From Ferrimonas aestuarii (GTDB lineage: Bacteria; Pseudomonadota; Gammaproteobacteria; Enterobacterales; Shewanellaceae): 64,000 nucleotides of DNA. The DNA lies in assembly GCF_005116665.1 (NCBI RefSeq), contig NZ_SWCJ01000003.1, positions 124,001-188,000 on the forward strand. Reading direction: 5' to 3'. Both the position numbers and the translations under genes were made by a program. Positions within the stretch are counted from its first letter, which is position 1. Every line of letters begins with the position of its first letter. Of the stretch, positions 9,613 to 20,225 are shown one piece after another. Below the pieces are notes generated by a model. That model made no database searches, was not told the DNA's origin, and saw only the letters and a program-made list of their open reading frames with translations.

Positions 9613-10715
9613 CACACAGCCACAACTACAGCTACTACGGTTTAACCTGCCAAGCGCCAGAAGTGCGCAACTTCATCGAGCATCTGCTACCTAAATCAGG
9701 TCAGCGCAGCGTTCCTGTCTGCATCTGGGGCCGTCACGGCATAGGTAAAACCCAGATGGTGGAGCAGATCGCCAAAGAGAAAGGGATGCAGTGGCGCGCC
9801 ATTGCTCCCGCGCAGTTTGAGGAGATGGGAGATCTATTGGGGATGCCTCAGGTAACCCAAAATGAGCAGGGAGAAAACGTAACGCAATTTGCCGCTCCCC
9901 ACTGGGTGCCGACCGAACCTGGTCCAGGCATCCTGCTGATTGATGACGTTAACCGTGCCGATGAGCGCATCCTTCGAGGCATCATGCAGCTGCTGCAAAA
10001 CCACGAACTCATCAGCTGGGCGCTGCCTGAAGGCTGGCAAATTGTGCTTACTGCAAACCCAGATGGCGGTGACTACTCGGTGACGCCAATGGACGATGCC
10101 ATGCTAACCCGCATGATGCACATCACCATGGAGTTTGATGCCAAAGCCTGGGCACTGTGGGCAGAAGGTGCCAACATCGACCCCAGAGGCATCGACTTTG
10201 TATTGACCTATCCCGAGCTGGTCAGTGGCGAGCGCACCACCCCTCGCTCTCTGGTGCAGTTCTTCCAAGCCATTGCGCCAATCGAGGATCTGAAGTCGCA
10301 GCTGCCACTGGTGAACATTCTGGCTCGCTCCTGTTTGGATGAGACCACCTGCGCCGCGTTCATCGCCTTTGTGGAGCAGAACCTGAGTAAGCTGGTTTCG
10401 CCTCAAGCAATGGTAGAAGCGAAATCATTCGATAAGGAGATCGCTCCGCAAATTGAGCGCATCGCCGGTGGTGCCGCACCACGGATCGACATTCTGGCCA
10501 CCCTGTGTACCCGTCTGCACCACTACCTGAAAGTCAGTGGCGTTAAGCTCAAACCGGCTCAAATTGGCAATGTGCAGGCATTCCTTAAGCTGACCTTCCT
10601 GCCAAACGATCTGCGCCTTGGATTGATGCAGGATCTGATGAACAGCGGCAATGCTTCGGTGAAGGGGGTGTTGGCAGATGCAGAACTGGCCAAGCTGTTC
10701 CTAAGCAACGCTTAA
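9609..10715 (+). CDS. MoxR-type AAA+ ATPase (368 aa)
   Basis: AAA+ ATPase with Walker A GRHGIGKT at residues 41-48, Walker B ILLIDDVNRAD near 107-118 and sensor-1 VLTANPD near 147. The conserved order and MoxR-like C-terminal helical lid fit the MoxR/YehL-type group, which remodels or activates partner proteins together with VWA proteins. I chose the ATG at 9609 because it overlaps the upstream VWA stop by 4 bp (ATGA) and gives a normal N-terminus; an earlier in-frame ATG at 9507 lies deep inside the VWA gene. In context it should be the motor of a complex with the VWA/metallopeptidase protein, with the divergent LRR-BRCT proteins as likely clients or sensors (inference). Confidence 0.9.
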   Translation: MTHSHNYSYYGLTCQAPEVRNFIEHLLPKSGQRSVPVCIWGRHGIGKTQMVEQIAKEKGMQWRAIAPAQFEEMGDLLGMPQVTQNEQGENVTQFAAPHWVPTEPGPGILLIDDVNRADERILRGIMQLLQNHELISWALPEGWQIVLTANPDGGDYSVTPMDDAMLTRMMHITMEFDAKAWALWAEGANIDPRGIDFVLTYPELVSGERTTPRSLVQFFQAIAPIEDLKSQLPLVNILARSCLDETTCAAFIAFVEQNLSKLVSPQAMVEAKSFDKEIAPQIERIAGGAAPRIDILATLCTRLHHYLKVSGVKLKPAQIGNVQAFLKLTFLPNDLRLGLMQDLMNSGNASVKGVLADAELAKLFLSNA

Positions 10716-10748
10716 CTCTAGCAACGCTTAACTCTAGTAACGCCTAAG
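10704..10748 (+). repeat. Short tandem duplication spanning the MoxR stop codon
   Basis: A 16-bp unit (AGCAACGCTTAACTCT) occurs at 10704-10719 and 10720-10735, followed by a decayed partial third copy. The first copy encodes the last residues and stop of the MoxR gene, so this is a local slippage duplication with no coding effect. Confidence 0.7.
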
Positions 10749-10756
10749 CCCCCAAG

Positions 10757-10793
10757 AAAAAATGCCAGTTCGCTAAGCGAACTGGCATTTTTG
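10757..10793. terminator. Bidirectional rho-independent terminator
   Basis: A perfect stem (ATGCCAGTTCGC pairing with GCGAACTGGCAT, loop TAA) is flanked by A5 on the left and T5 on the right. It can end both the plus-strand VWA-MoxR transcript and the minus-strand yajC-secDF transcript. Confidence 0.9.
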
Positions 10794-10822
10794 TTTGAGG
10801 CAGTTTGAAAAGCCGAGGCCGA

Positions 10823-11767
10823 TTACGGCGTCAGGCTCTCCTGATCCGCACCCTCTTTCTCAATCACTACCGGCATCATGTGCTCACGGCACAGACCCAG
10901 CTTGATGGAGATGTAACTCGCTACGTAGATGGAGGAGTAGGTACCAAAACCGATACCCAGCAACATCGCCGTTGCAAAGCCATGAATCATAGAGCCACCC
11001 TGAATGAACAGAGCGATCACCACAAACAGGGTTGTACCCGTGGTGATGATGGTACGAGTCATGGTTTGAGTTACTGAGGTATTCACCACGTGAGATGGGG
11101 AGCCCTTACGCATCTTGCGGAAGTTTTCACGCACACGGTCAAATACCACGATGGTGTCGTTAAGGGAGTAACCCACTACCGCCAGCAGCGCCGCCAGTAC
11201 CGTCAGGTCGAACTCCAAGAAGAAAAAGGAGAACACACCTAGGGTAACCACAACGTCGTGCACCAAGGCAGCAACCGCACCCAGAGCCAAACGCCACTCA
11301 AAGCGGAACGCCACATATGCCAAGATACAGATGATGGCGGTCAGTACGGCCAAGCCGCCCTGCTCTGCCAACTCTTTACCTACCTGTGGGCCCACAAACT
11401 CTACGCGCTTAATCACAGCGTCAGATTCTAGGCTACGAGCAGCCTGTTCGATCTTCGCCACCAGCTCGTTACCGGTACCGGCTTTAGGCGGAACGCGGAT
11501 CAGCAGGTCGGTAGCGGCACCGAAGTGCTGCACAATCACACCTTCAAAACCTTGAGCTTCAACGGCACGGCGCAGTTCAGCGGTCTCTTTGGCCTCTTTG
11601 TAAACGATCTCAACAACGGTACCGCCAGTGAAATCCAGGCCCCAGTTGATGCCCTTAGTCGCCAGGGAGGCCACTGAAGCGATCATCAACACAATCGACA
11701 GCGCACTGATCACTTTAGCGTGACGAAGGAAGTCGACTACATTGTTGAGTTTTAACAGTTCAAACAT
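10823..11767 (-). CDS. secF: Protein translocase subunit SecF
   Basis: Inner-membrane subunit of the SecDF-YajC complex, which uses the proton gradient to pull translocating proteins into the periplasm. The 314-aa length is normal for SecF. The N-terminal membrane segment is followed by the typical GINWGLDFTGGTVVEI motif, a periplasmic domain and five further membrane helices including VVGYSLNDTIVVFDRVRENF. It starts 12 bp after the secD stop, in the usual order yajC-secD-secF. The C-terminal tail is short and charged. The bidirectional terminator at 10757-10793 ends the transcript. Confidence 0.97.
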   Translation of the reverse strand: MFELLKLNNVVDFLRHAKVISALSIVLMIASVASLATKGINWGLDFTGGTVVEIVYKEAKETAELRRAVEAQGFEGVIVQHFGAATDLLIRVPPKAGTGNELVAKIEQAARSLESDAVIKRVEFVGPQVGKELAEQGGLAVLTAIICILAYVAFRFEWRLALGAVAALVHDVVVTLGVFSFFFLEFDLTVLAALLAVVGYSLNDTIVVFDRVRENFRKMRKGSPSHVVNTSVTQTMTRTIITTGTTLFVVIALFIQGGSMIHGFATAMLLGIGFGTYSSIYVASYISIKLGLCREHMMPVVIEKEGADQESLTP

Positions 11768-11779
11768 GGATAGACGTCC

Positions 11780-13621
11780 TTAAATCGACAGTTTCTTGAT
11801 GCGCTTGCCGCCCCACAGGGCGTTAACCACAGCACGAGTACCGACAATGGCGGTAAACATGGAGGTTGCAATACCGATCATCAGGGTCACCGCGAAGCCT
11901 TTCACCGGACCGGTTCCCACAGAGAACAGGATCAAAGCGGTCAGCAATGTGGTGATGTTGGCATCGGCAATGGTAGACAGCGCGTTGGCGTAGCCTTCAT
12001 GAATCGCCTGCTGGACACTGCGGCCCGCTTTAAGCTCTTCACGAATACGCTCGAAGATAAGCACGTTACCATCCACCGCCATACCCACGGTCAATACGAT
12101 ACCGGCAATACCCGGCATGGTCAGCGTGGCACCTGGGATCATCGACATGATGCCCACCATCAGTACCATGTTGGCCACCAGAGCACCCACGGAGATCACA
12201 CCGAACTTACGGTAGTAGATGCCCATGAAGATAATCACCGCCAGCAGGCCAGAAACCATGGCCGCCATACCGTTGTCGATGTTCTCTTGACCCATTGATG
12301 GACCAATGGTGCTCTCCTGCACGATGGTGATCGGTGCAATCAAGGCACCAGCACGCAGCAGCAGTGCCAGCTTCTGAGATTCTTGAGGGCTATCGATACC
12401 AGTAATGCGGAAGCTGCGACCCAAACGCGCCTGAATGGTGGCGGTGTTGATCACCTCTTCATGCTTGGTGAACTGAGGCGAACCGTCGGCGTTACGCTTA
12501 CCGGTAGACTTGTACTCGATGAATACGGTGGCCATCGCCTTGCCGATCTTGTCACGAGTAAAGTCGGCCATCTTGTTACCGCCGGTAGCATCCAAGTTGA
12601 TGGACACCTGTGGCTGGCTGGTTTCACTGAAACCAGACTGAGCACCAGTAATGTGGTCACCGGTCAGGATGACACGCTTATCCAGCAAAACTGGGCGGCC
12701 ATCGGCACTTTGGAACAGCTCAGAGCCTGGAGGAACGCGGCCATTAATAGCGGCATTCAGGTCAGCCCCTTCGGAAACCAAACGGAACTCCAGAGTCGCC
12801 GTTGCACCCAAAATCTCTTTGGCGCGAGCGGTATCTTGAACCCCTGGCAACTCAACCACGATGCGGTTGGCACCTTGCTGCTGAACCACTGGCTCAGCCA
12901 CACCCAGTTCGTTTACACGGTTACGCAAAATGGTGATGTTCTGTGCCAAGGCGTACTTCTGCACTTCAGACAGGTAAGCCTCAGACATGGTCACCAGCAG
13001 GTTCAGACCGTCATCTTCAAACACCAAGTTCGGGTTACGCTGCTTGAGAAAGTCTTCTGCTTTGTACAGGGTATCTTCATCACGGAAGCGGATTTCGATG
13101 CCCTTAGCACCGGCACGAATACCGGAGTAGCGCAGACGCTGCTCACGCAGATCGGAACGGAAATCGGTAACCAGTTGGGTTTCCTGCTTGCGAATGGCCT
13201 CGCTCATGTCCACTTCCATCAGGAAGTGCACACCGCCACGAAGGTCCAAACCCAGCTTCATTGGTGAACCACCAATGGACGCCAGCCAATCAGGGGTAGC
13301 TGGGGCCAAGTTCAACGCCACAAAGTAGTTCTGACCCAGCTCTTTGGCAACCAGTTCTTTGGCTACCAGCTGATCTTCACCGTTGTTGAAACGCAGCAGA
13401 ATCTGACCATTTTCAAACTCTGAGCGTTTCAGCGCCAGCCCCTTTTCCTCAAGTGCATCTTGCAGCTGAGACAGGGTATTGGCCGTCACTTCAGCATTAC
13501 GGCCCGCCGAAATCTGCAACGCAGGGTCTTCACCAAACACGTTTGGCAAAGCGTAAAGTGCACCGATGGAGATGATAAACACCACCATCAGGCTCTTCCA
13601 TAAAGGATATTTATTCAGCAC
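11780..13621 (-). CDS. secD: Protein translocase subunit SecD
   Basis: Inner-membrane partner of SecF with a large periplasmic P1 region. The 613-aa protein has the expected N-terminal helix ([20 protein letters not shown]), the [16 protein letters not shown] motif, a long periplasmic part and the C-terminal six-helix RND-like bundle with [18 protein letters not shown]. The start is GTG (13619-13621), preceded by GAGGG at good spacing; it aligns with E. coli SecD, whose N-terminus is almost identical in pattern. It lies 21 bp after yajC and 12 bp before secF. Confidence 0.97.
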   Translation of the reverse strand: MLNKYPLWKSLMVVFIISIGALYALPNVFGEDPALQISAGRNAEVTANTLSQLQDALEEKGLALKRSEFENGQILLRFNNGEDQLVAKELVAKELGQNYFVALNLAPATPDWLASIGGSPMKLGLDLRGGVHFLMEVDMSEAIRKQETQLVTDFRSDLREQRLRYSGIRAGAKGIEIRFRDEDTLYKAEDFLKQRNPNLVFEDDGLNLLVTMSEAYLSEVQKYALAQNITILRNRVNELGVAEPVVQQQGANRIVVELPGVQDTARAKEILGATATLEFRLVSEGADLNAAINGRVPPGSELFQSADGRPVLLDKRVILTGDHITGAQSGFSETSQPQVSINLDATGGNKMADFTRDKIGKAMATVFIEYKSTGKRNADGSPQFTKHEEVINTATIQARLGRSFRITGIDSPQESQKLALLLRAGALIAPITIVQESTIGPSMGQENIDNGMAAMVSGLLAVIIFMGIYYRKFGVISVGALVANMVLMVGIMSMIPGATLTMPGIAGIVLTVGMAVDGNVLIFERIREELKAGRSVQQAIHEGYANALSTIADANITTLLTALILFSVGTGPVKGFAVTLMIGIATSMFTAIVGTRAVVNALWGGKRIKKLSI

Positions 13622-13642
13622 AACCGTGCCCTCTTCAGAAGC

Positions 13643-13972
13643 TTACAGAGATTGCAGAGAACCTTTTGGCAGTACTGCAGATACATAGCTCTTCTGAATG
13701 GTCACTTTGGTGTCATCGTTCAGAGCCAGAACAATGAAGTCATCGTCTTCTTTGATCTTGGCGATCTTGCCTACTAGGCCACCGCTGGTCAGCACTTCAT
13801 CACCCTTGCTCAGGGAGCCCATCAGATCTTTGTGCTCTTTTACACGCTTCGCTTGCGGGCGGTAGATCATGAAGTAAAAGATCAGACCGAACACCGCCAG
13901 CATGATCATCATTTCAAAACCGCCACCTTGAGGTGCGGCACCAGATTCGGCGTAGGCCATTGGAATAAACAT
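13643..13972 (-). CDS. yajC: Sec translocase accessory subunit YajC
   Basis: Small single-span inner-membrane protein (109 aa) associated with SecDF. One hydrophobic segment (MMIMLAVFGLIFYFMIYRP) is followed by a basic cytoplasmic domain with the family pattern GDEVLTSGGLVGKI. The ATG at 13972 is preceded by AAGAGAAA. It lies between tgt (27 bp upstream) and secD, the standard gammaproteobacterial order. Confidence 0.96.
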   Translation of the reverse strand: MFIPMAYAESGAAPQGGGFEMMIMLAVFGLIFYFMIYRPQAKRVKEHKDLMGSLSKGDEVLTSGGLVGKIAKIKEDDDFIVLALNDDTKVTIQKSYVSAVLPKGSLQSL

Positions 13973-13999
13973 AGTGTTTCTCTTTTAGTTCTAGGTTAA

Positions 14000-15270
<1,271 letters not shown>

Positions 15271-15346
15271 AAAACAAAAAACAGAAACAGCGCATCCCAG
15301 AGGACACGCTGCTTTAAGAGGGGATTGTACCGGAATTAGTTCCGAA

Positions 15347-16420
15347 TTAATCCAGCGATTTATCGTTGCTGTGAAGCTGTTCATCCCGATTGATGAACAT
15401 TGCATCACCGTAGCTGAAAAAGCGGTACTTCTCGGCCACGGCGTGCTCATAAGCGGCCATGATCTTATCTTGGCCAGCGAAGGCGGAAACCAGCATGATC
15501 AAGGTGGATTCTGGCAGGTGGAAATTGGTCACCATGGCATCCACTAACTGGAAGCGGTACCCCGGGTAGATGAAGATATTGGTGTCACTGGCAAAGGGCT
15601 TCAGCTCTCCGGTTTGCGCCAGTGACGCTTGAGCCGCCGACTCCAGCGAACGCACCGAGGTGGTGCCCACCGCGATCACGCGGCCACCATTGGCCTTAGT
15701 GCGAATAACCGCATCCACCACGTCTTGAGGCACTTCGGCGTACTCAGAGTGCATGTGGTGATCTTCAATCTTGTCCACGCGAACCGGCTGGAAGGTACCC
15801 GCGCCAACGTGCAGAGTTACGTAAGCGAACTTAACCCCTTTGGCTTTCAATTTCGCCAGCATCGCCTCATCAAAATGCAGCCCGGCGGTAGGCGCAGCAA
15901 CGGCTCCGGGGCGCTGGTTGTAGACGGTTTGATAACGCTCACGGTCAGCATCGTCGTCGGGACGGTCGATGTACGGTGGCAGAGGCATGTGGCCGATGTC
16001 ATCCAGAATTCGCAAAACGGTGGAATCGCCGTGGAACTCAATCTCAAACAGGGCGTCGTGACGAGCCACCATGGTGGCCTTGATGTCGTTATCGAAATGC
16101 AGCTCGGTACCCGGCTTAGGCGATTTCGAAGAACGAACGTGAGCAAGCACTCGCTTATCATCCAGAACTCGCTCTACCAAGACTTCCAGCTTTCCGCCAC
16201 TGGCTTTCTTACCAAATACTCGCGCAGGAATCACTCGGGTGTTGTTGAACACCATCAAATCGCCGTCATGCAGTTGATCCAACAGATCGGGGAATTGGGC
16301 GTCCACCAGCCGGCCACTGTTGCCATCAAGATGCAGTAACCGCGATGCGGTGCGTTCAGGCATGGGGTGGCGGGCGATCAGCTCATCAGGAAGATCAAAT
16401 TTGAAATCGGCAACTTGCAT
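15347..16420 (-). CDS. queA: S-adenosylmethionine:tRNA ribosyltransferase-isomerase
   Basis: Transfers and isomerises the ribosyl moiety of SAM onto preQ1-tRNA to give epoxyqueuosine, acting after Tgt. I take the ATG at 16420 ([19 protein letters not shown]), which matches the usual QueA N-terminus and gives 357 aa. A TTG five codons upstream is possible but atypical. Motifs include [23 protein letters not shown] and [19 protein letters not shown]. Cytoplasmic. The 222-bp spacer before tgt is longer than usual and contains a nested hairpin. Confidence 0.96.
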   Translation of the reverse strand: MQVADFKFDLPDELIARHPMPERTASRLLHLDGNSGRLVDAQFPDLLDQLHDGDLMVFNNTRVIPARVFGKKASGGKLEVLVERVLDDKRVLAHVRSSKSPKPGTELHFDNDIKATMVARHDALFEIEFHGDSTVLRILDDIGHMPLPPYIDRPDDDADRERYQTVYNQRPGAVAAPTAGLHFDEAMLAKLKAKGVKFAYVTLHVGAGTFQPVRVDKIEDHHMHSEYAEVPQDVVDAVIRTKANGGRVIAVGTTSVRSLESAAQASLAQTGELKPFASDTNIFIYPGYRFQLVDAMVTNFHLPESTLIMLVSAFAGQDKIMAAYEHAVAEKYRFFSYGDAMFINRDEQLHSNDKSLD

Positions 16421-16618
16421 AAAAGGTCTACTCAACTTTCGAACGCCGACAGCGGCGGGGGCGATATTCTATTACCAATACACGAGGGGGTCTAGGATGA
16501 AAATTTAATCAGCGATGAATCTCGCTCTTTGCAGTTCTTTACCGCCTCCTGACCGACCTTTAATCCGGTTTGGGTAATATCCTAGCAATACCCTTACTCA
16601 TTGCAGACAGGAGCCTCC

Positions 16619-16978
16619 ATGCGCACATTACTGCTTATCCTCTCCCTCTCTCTGGCGCCCTTAAGCTGGGCCCAAGATGCGGATCTTCTGGCCGAGGAGA
16701 TGACCAGCCTCATCAGTGCAGAGCTGTCACTAGCTCATGACCAAGAGCAAAAGGTGCTTGAAGCCCAAACGATTTTTGCCGAAACACTGATCAGCCTTAG
16801 AGACAGCGACGGCAGCCGCCGAGAAAAGGTCAAGAAACTGCGCAGTGCCGCCGAGCAACGCGATGACCGCATCAAAGCGGTGTTAACCGACGAGCAATGG
16901 GACAAATATGAAATCCTACGGGACGAGCAGCGCCAGAAAATGCGCCAAGAGATGAAGGCTCGCAAAACCAACTCCTAA
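16619..16978 (+). CDS. Small periplasmic protein, Spy/CpxP (LTXXQ)-like
   Basis: A 119-aa protein with a clear Sec signal peptide (MRTLLLILSLSLAPLSWAQ, probable cut after SWA) and a highly charged all-helical mature part. VLTDEQWDKYEIL resembles the LTxxQ motif of Spy/CpxP periplasmic chaperones, although the protein is shorter than Spy. The ATG at 16619 has AGGAG six bases upstream; an earlier in-frame ATG at 16601 is less likely because it would precede the signal peptide. It is followed after 20 bp by acpH. A role in envelope protein homeostasis is inferred from sequence type alone. Confidence 0.75.
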   Translation: MRTLLLILSLSLAPLSWAQDADLLAEEMTSLISAELSLAHDQEQKVLEAQTIFAETLISLRDSDGSRREKVKKLRSAAEQRDDRIKAVLTDEQWDKYEILRDEQRQKMRQEMKARKTNS

Positions 16979-16998
16979 GAAGTTGATATACTGATGGC

Positions 16999-17595
16999 AT
17001 GAACTTCTTAGCCCACCTTCATATTGCCGATGCCACCCAAACCAACTTCGCCGGTGCCATTGCCGGCGACTTTGTAAAGGGCCCACTACCGGATCAGCTA
17101 ACCGACTTTGACCTCGGAGTGGCCCTTCACCGTGGGGTAGATGGTTACATCGACAGCCACCCTTTACTGCTGGAATTAAAGCAGCAATTCCCCAAGCCCT
17201 ATCGGCGCACCTCAGGCATCCTGCTGGACATGGCCTTTGACCACTTGCTCGCCAAAAACTGGCATCAGTGGCACCCAAGCCAACTGCCACAGTTCACCCA
17301 GTTTGGTTACAAACAGGTGCTTAACGACGCCGCCCTACCTAATAACGCACGGCGCACAGTGACCGCTATGGCCCGAGGAGACTGGCTCAGTAGTTATGCC
17401 ACCGAACACGGCTTGTCGATGGCGATAACAGGTATCAGCCGCCGCCTTAGTCGCCCACAACTGCTGCTAGGAGGAGAGCAAGCTTTAGCCGAGCTGAAAT
17501 CCGACGTTCAGCAAACATTCGATAAACTCTATCCACAGATCATCGCCTTTTCTCGGCAACACGCGGATGCTTTAGCGCTAACGCAGCAAAGTTAG
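16999..17595 (+). CDS. acpH: Acyl carrier protein phosphodiesterase family (AcpH, DUF479)
   Basis: AcpH removes the 4'-phosphopantetheine group from holo-ACP. The 198-aa protein begins with the family pattern MNFLAHLHIADATQTNFAGA followed by IAGDFVKG, and has HRGVDGYIDSHPLL and DMAFDHLLAKNW, which carry the conserved His/Asp residues of this HD-like helical family. In E. coli the same gene neighbours queA-tgt, which supports the identification. Its stop overlaps the end of the convergent hydroxylase-like gene by 4 bp. Confidence 0.9.
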   Translation: MNFLAHLHIADATQTNFAGAIAGDFVKGPLPDQLTDFDLGVALHRGVDGYIDSHPLLLELKQQFPKPYRRTSGILLDMAFDHLLAKNWHQWHPSQLPQFTQFGYKQVLNDAALPNNARRTVTAMARGDWLSSYATEHGLSMAITGISRRLSRPQLLLGGEQALAELKSDVQQTFDKLYPQIIAFSRQHADALALTQQS

Positions 17596-18167
17596 ACGTC
17601 GACGTCACCGGCAGCTATCTGCTCTTTGACCCAGTCATTAACCACCACATCAATACTCAATTGGATGCGCTCGGTGAGCCCTCGATTTATCACCTGATGG
17701 CAGTCGCTCAAGCGCATATACCAAAGCTCTCCTGGCTGCAGCGGCAATCGCTTGCCATTGAGGATAAAGTCCACCTCCTCGGTGGCAAAGATAGGGACAT
17801 GCAGGCGCACCTGCTGGCCTAAATCCAGATCCAGTTGAGGGTCTTTATGAGGCCGCACCTCTCCCAAGGGCTCAAGCCTCATCAAACGAACGTTGGTTTT
17901 CTCACACTGCAATGAATCCAGCACCTGCTGAATCGCTGGGCTCCGTTTTAGCGCCGCCGTTGGTTTCCAACTGGCCCAATCTGCACGGGTATAGTCGCCA
18001 TGAGATGCCTGCGACGCATCCATCATGGTTAATGGAATCACCTGATAATGCAGATAGGGAGGGTAAGCCGCGATGAGCTCGAGAGTTTCCGCTTGCAAAG
18101 CTTTCACATCAAAGCGATGGGGTAAACGGCTGCGATCGCCGTCAAAATGCACTTCCTGTGTCATCAT
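17592..18167 (-). CDS. Aspartyl/asparaginyl beta-hydroxylase-like protein
   Basis: Probable Fe(II)/2-oxoglutarate-dependent oxygenase of the AspH family (cupin fold). The iron-binding region is in RLEPLGEVRPHKDPQL; the second His and the 2-oxoglutarate-binding Arg are in SDCHQVINRGLTERIQLS. I take the ATG at 18167 (MMTQEVHFDGD, 191 aa), which has AAGGA upstream. The frame extends 20 codons further, but that part (KSLSWHREKRWTSS) looks non-coding. It is convergent with acpH (4-bp overlap). The substrate is unknown; bacterial members act on small peptides or lipids or are uncharacterised. Confidence 0.8.
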   Translation of the reverse strand: MMTQEVHFDGDRSRLPHRFDVKALQAETLELIAAYPPYLHYQVIPLTMMDASQASHGDYTRADWASWKPTAALKRSPAIQQVLDSLQCEKTNVRLMRLEPLGEVRPHKDPQLDLDLGQQVRLHVPIFATEEVDFILNGKRLPLQPGELWYMRLSDCHQVINRGLTERIQLSIDVVVNDWVKEQIAAGDVDV

Positions 18168-18185
18168 GCCATTTTTCCTTACTGA

Positions 18186-18303
18186 ACTAGTCCATCGTTT
18201 TTCCCTGTGCCAACTAAGGCTTTTCATATATTTTTCATAACCTTAATTTGGCCTTGAGGCAGCATTCGACACCTTCGCCATGACCAGACTAGTCCAATTG
18301 GAC
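18186..18303. promoter_or_regulatory. Repeated ACTAGTCCA and palindrome in a divergent promoter region
   Basis: ACTAGTCCA occurs at 18186-18194 and again at 18288-18296. The second copy overlaps a perfect 12-bp palindrome GTCCAATTGGAC (18292-18303). They lie between the hydroxylase-like gene (minus) and the TPR-methyltransferase gene (plus), so they could be operator sites. The binding protein is unknown. Confidence 0.3.
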
Positions 18304-18373
18304 GATATCGAGATAGTTCCGCCACCGATACTATAACTAACAGTAACAGTTAGGATTACAAAGACTTATTTCT

Positions 18374-20128
18374 ATGATGTCGGTAACGCACAGGGAACGA
18401 TTGCAACATGCAATTCAGTGCCACCAACAGGGTCAACTGATTGAAGCGATAGGGCTTTATCAGCACTTAGCTGACGAGATATCGACGCCTGAGCTTTATA
18501 ATAATCTCGCCTCTGCCCAGATGGCCGCGGGGATGCACCAAGATGCCGCGACCACCCTAAATCAAGGGAGAGCCGATTATCCGGACCATCTGGAGCTTAA
18601 GCTAACCTTAGCCCTTCATCGCGCCGGTTCGGGGCGATACCTCGATGCCATCGCCCTTGCCGAAGAGGTCTGTATACAGCAGCCCGACCGGCCAGAGTTC
18701 GTCGTAAATCTAGCCAACATCTATTATCAGGCTCAACAACTGGAACAGGCTGAAGCCACCTACAGAAAAGTGATCTTGCTGGATCCCAACTCTTCAATGG
18801 CCCACTTCAACCTTGGCACCCTTCTCCACCAAAAAGGGGCTCTGATTCAAGCTCAACATGCCTTTGATACCGTACTGACCATCGCCCCAGAGTTTTATCA
18901 AGCCTCACTCCACCTAGGCCAGGTTCTTGCCACTCAAGGGCGCTATAAAGACGCCGTCACGCAATATCAACGGGTATTAGCACGGGAACCAGAAAACCCA
19001 ACCGTGCACAACGCCATTGGCATGGCGTTTCACGTTCAAGGCATGGTAGAACAAGCCCAGCAGCACTATCACCAAGCTTTACTGATAACGGGAGATGAAG
19101 AGGAAGGCCTAGTTTTACTGGCCAATAGCTACCGTGACCTCAATGATCACACCAATGCCGAACACTACTATCAGCGCGCACTTCAGATTAATCCCAATAA
19201 TGAGATCGCCCAAGAGAATCTGCGGGCGCTGTCAACCACCAAGATCGCCGCTTGGCACCTGCCTATGTTGGCCGATCAGATTCGCAACGATGCCTTTCAG
19301 CAGGCCATTCAAAATCAGGTCAAAGCTGGGGATCATGTCTTGGATATCGGCACAGGATCTGGGTTATTGGCCATGATGGCCGCCAAAGCCGGGGCTAAGC
19401 AGGTAACGGCATGCGAGATGATACCGGAGCTGGCAGAGGTCGCTACCAAGGTCATTGAAGACAATCAGCTAAGCAACAAGATAACCGTGGTCAACCAAAA
19501 ATCGACCCAGCTTAGCGTCGGCTCGGCCCTTAATCAGCCTGCAAATGTTTTGATATCAGAGATTCTGGATGCTGGCCTGTTAGGTGAAGGCGTTCTGCCA
19601 ACGTTCCGCCACGCTAGAGCCAACCTACTTACCGACGATGCCATTCTCATCCCTCAGGGGGCACAGGTGCATGCTTACCTCATTCAATGTGAGTCCATCA
19701 AGCAGCTGCACCCAATTACAGAAATTAGCGGCTTTGATCTCAGCGCCTTTAACCAGTTTAATCCCCGCCAAAACTGCATAACGCTGACGTTAACCAATAC
19801 GCCTCACCAGAAGTTCACCGCTCCATTTCTCGCATGTGAGTTCGACTTTCGAGCGCCGCCGCCGCCAGCATCATTAACCCATCCAAACCGAACCGAGATC
19901 GCCATTACCGCGACTCACTCTGGGGAACTCCATGGCATCGCTTTCTGGTTTGATCTGCAGCTGGATGACGAGATCTCACTAAACAGTGGCCCAGAAGCCG
20001 CGCCTCTGCACTGGGGCCAAACGGTCTATCTCTTTGAGCAGAATCGCCATGTACAGCAAGGTGAATCTCTTCGACTTGCGGTACTGCAAAGTGATACCCA
20101 ATTGCGATTCGAGGTCATGGATGGCTAA
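18374..20128 (+). CDS. TPR protein fused to a PRMT-like protein arginine methyltransferase (584 aa)
   Basis: Residues 1 to about 290 form seven or so tetratricopeptide repeats (for example AHFNLGTLLHQKGALIQAQ and AEHYYQRALQINPNN). The rest is a class I SAM methyltransferase of protein-arginine-methyltransferase type: motif I VLDIGTGSGLLAMMAAKAGA at about 322, an acidic post-I motif (ACEMIPE), and a double-glutamate loop SEILDAGLLGEGVLP near 395. The loop resembles that of eukaryotic PRMT7/PRMT9 rather than PRMT1; PRMT9 also carries TPRs. The C-terminal beta-rich part fits the PRMT barrel. No signal peptide, so cytoplasmic. ATGs occur at 18374 and 18377; no strong ribosome site is visible. It opens a same-strand run with the DUF6916 and tail-collar genes, which are candidate substrates (inference). 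Confidence 0.85.
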   Translation: MMSVTHRERLQHAIQCHQQGQLIEAIGLYQHLADEISTPELYNNLASAQMAAGMHQDAATTLNQGRADYPDHLELKLTLALHRAGSGRYLDAIALAEEVCIQQPDRPEFVVNLANIYYQAQQLEQAEATYRKVILLDPNSSMAHFNLGTLLHQKGALIQAQHAFDTVLTIAPEFYQASLHLGQVLATQGRYKDAVTQYQRVLAREPENPTVHNAIGMAFHVQGMVEQAQQHYHQALLITGDEEEGLVLLANSYRDLNDHTNAEHYYQRALQINPNNEIAQENLRALSTTKIAAWHLPMLADQIRNDAFQQAIQNQVKAGDHVLDIGTGSGLLAMMAAKAGAKQVTACEMIPELAEVATKVIEDNQLSNKITVVNQKSTQLSVGSALNQPANVLISEILDAGLLGEGVLPTFRHARANLLTDDAILIPQGAQVHAYLIQCESIKQLHPITEISGFDLSAFNQFNPRQNCITLTLTNTPHQKFTAPFLACEFDFRAPPPPASLTHPNRTEIAITATHSGELHGIAFWFDLQLDDEISLNSGPEAAPLHWGQTVYLFEQNRHVQQGESLRLAVLQSDTQLRFEVMDG

Positions 20129-20225
20129 TGAACCCAAATTTAAAATACGCAAGTGAGTTCATAGCTCATACTTTACAACGATATCACCACTGATAAGCAG
20201 CAATAACTCCAAGGAAGGAACGACT

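Noticed and set aside
12383..13267. A 294-codon plus-strand frame opposite secD
   Set aside because: secD is unmistakable on the other strand; the frame has no family resemblance and no ribosome site.
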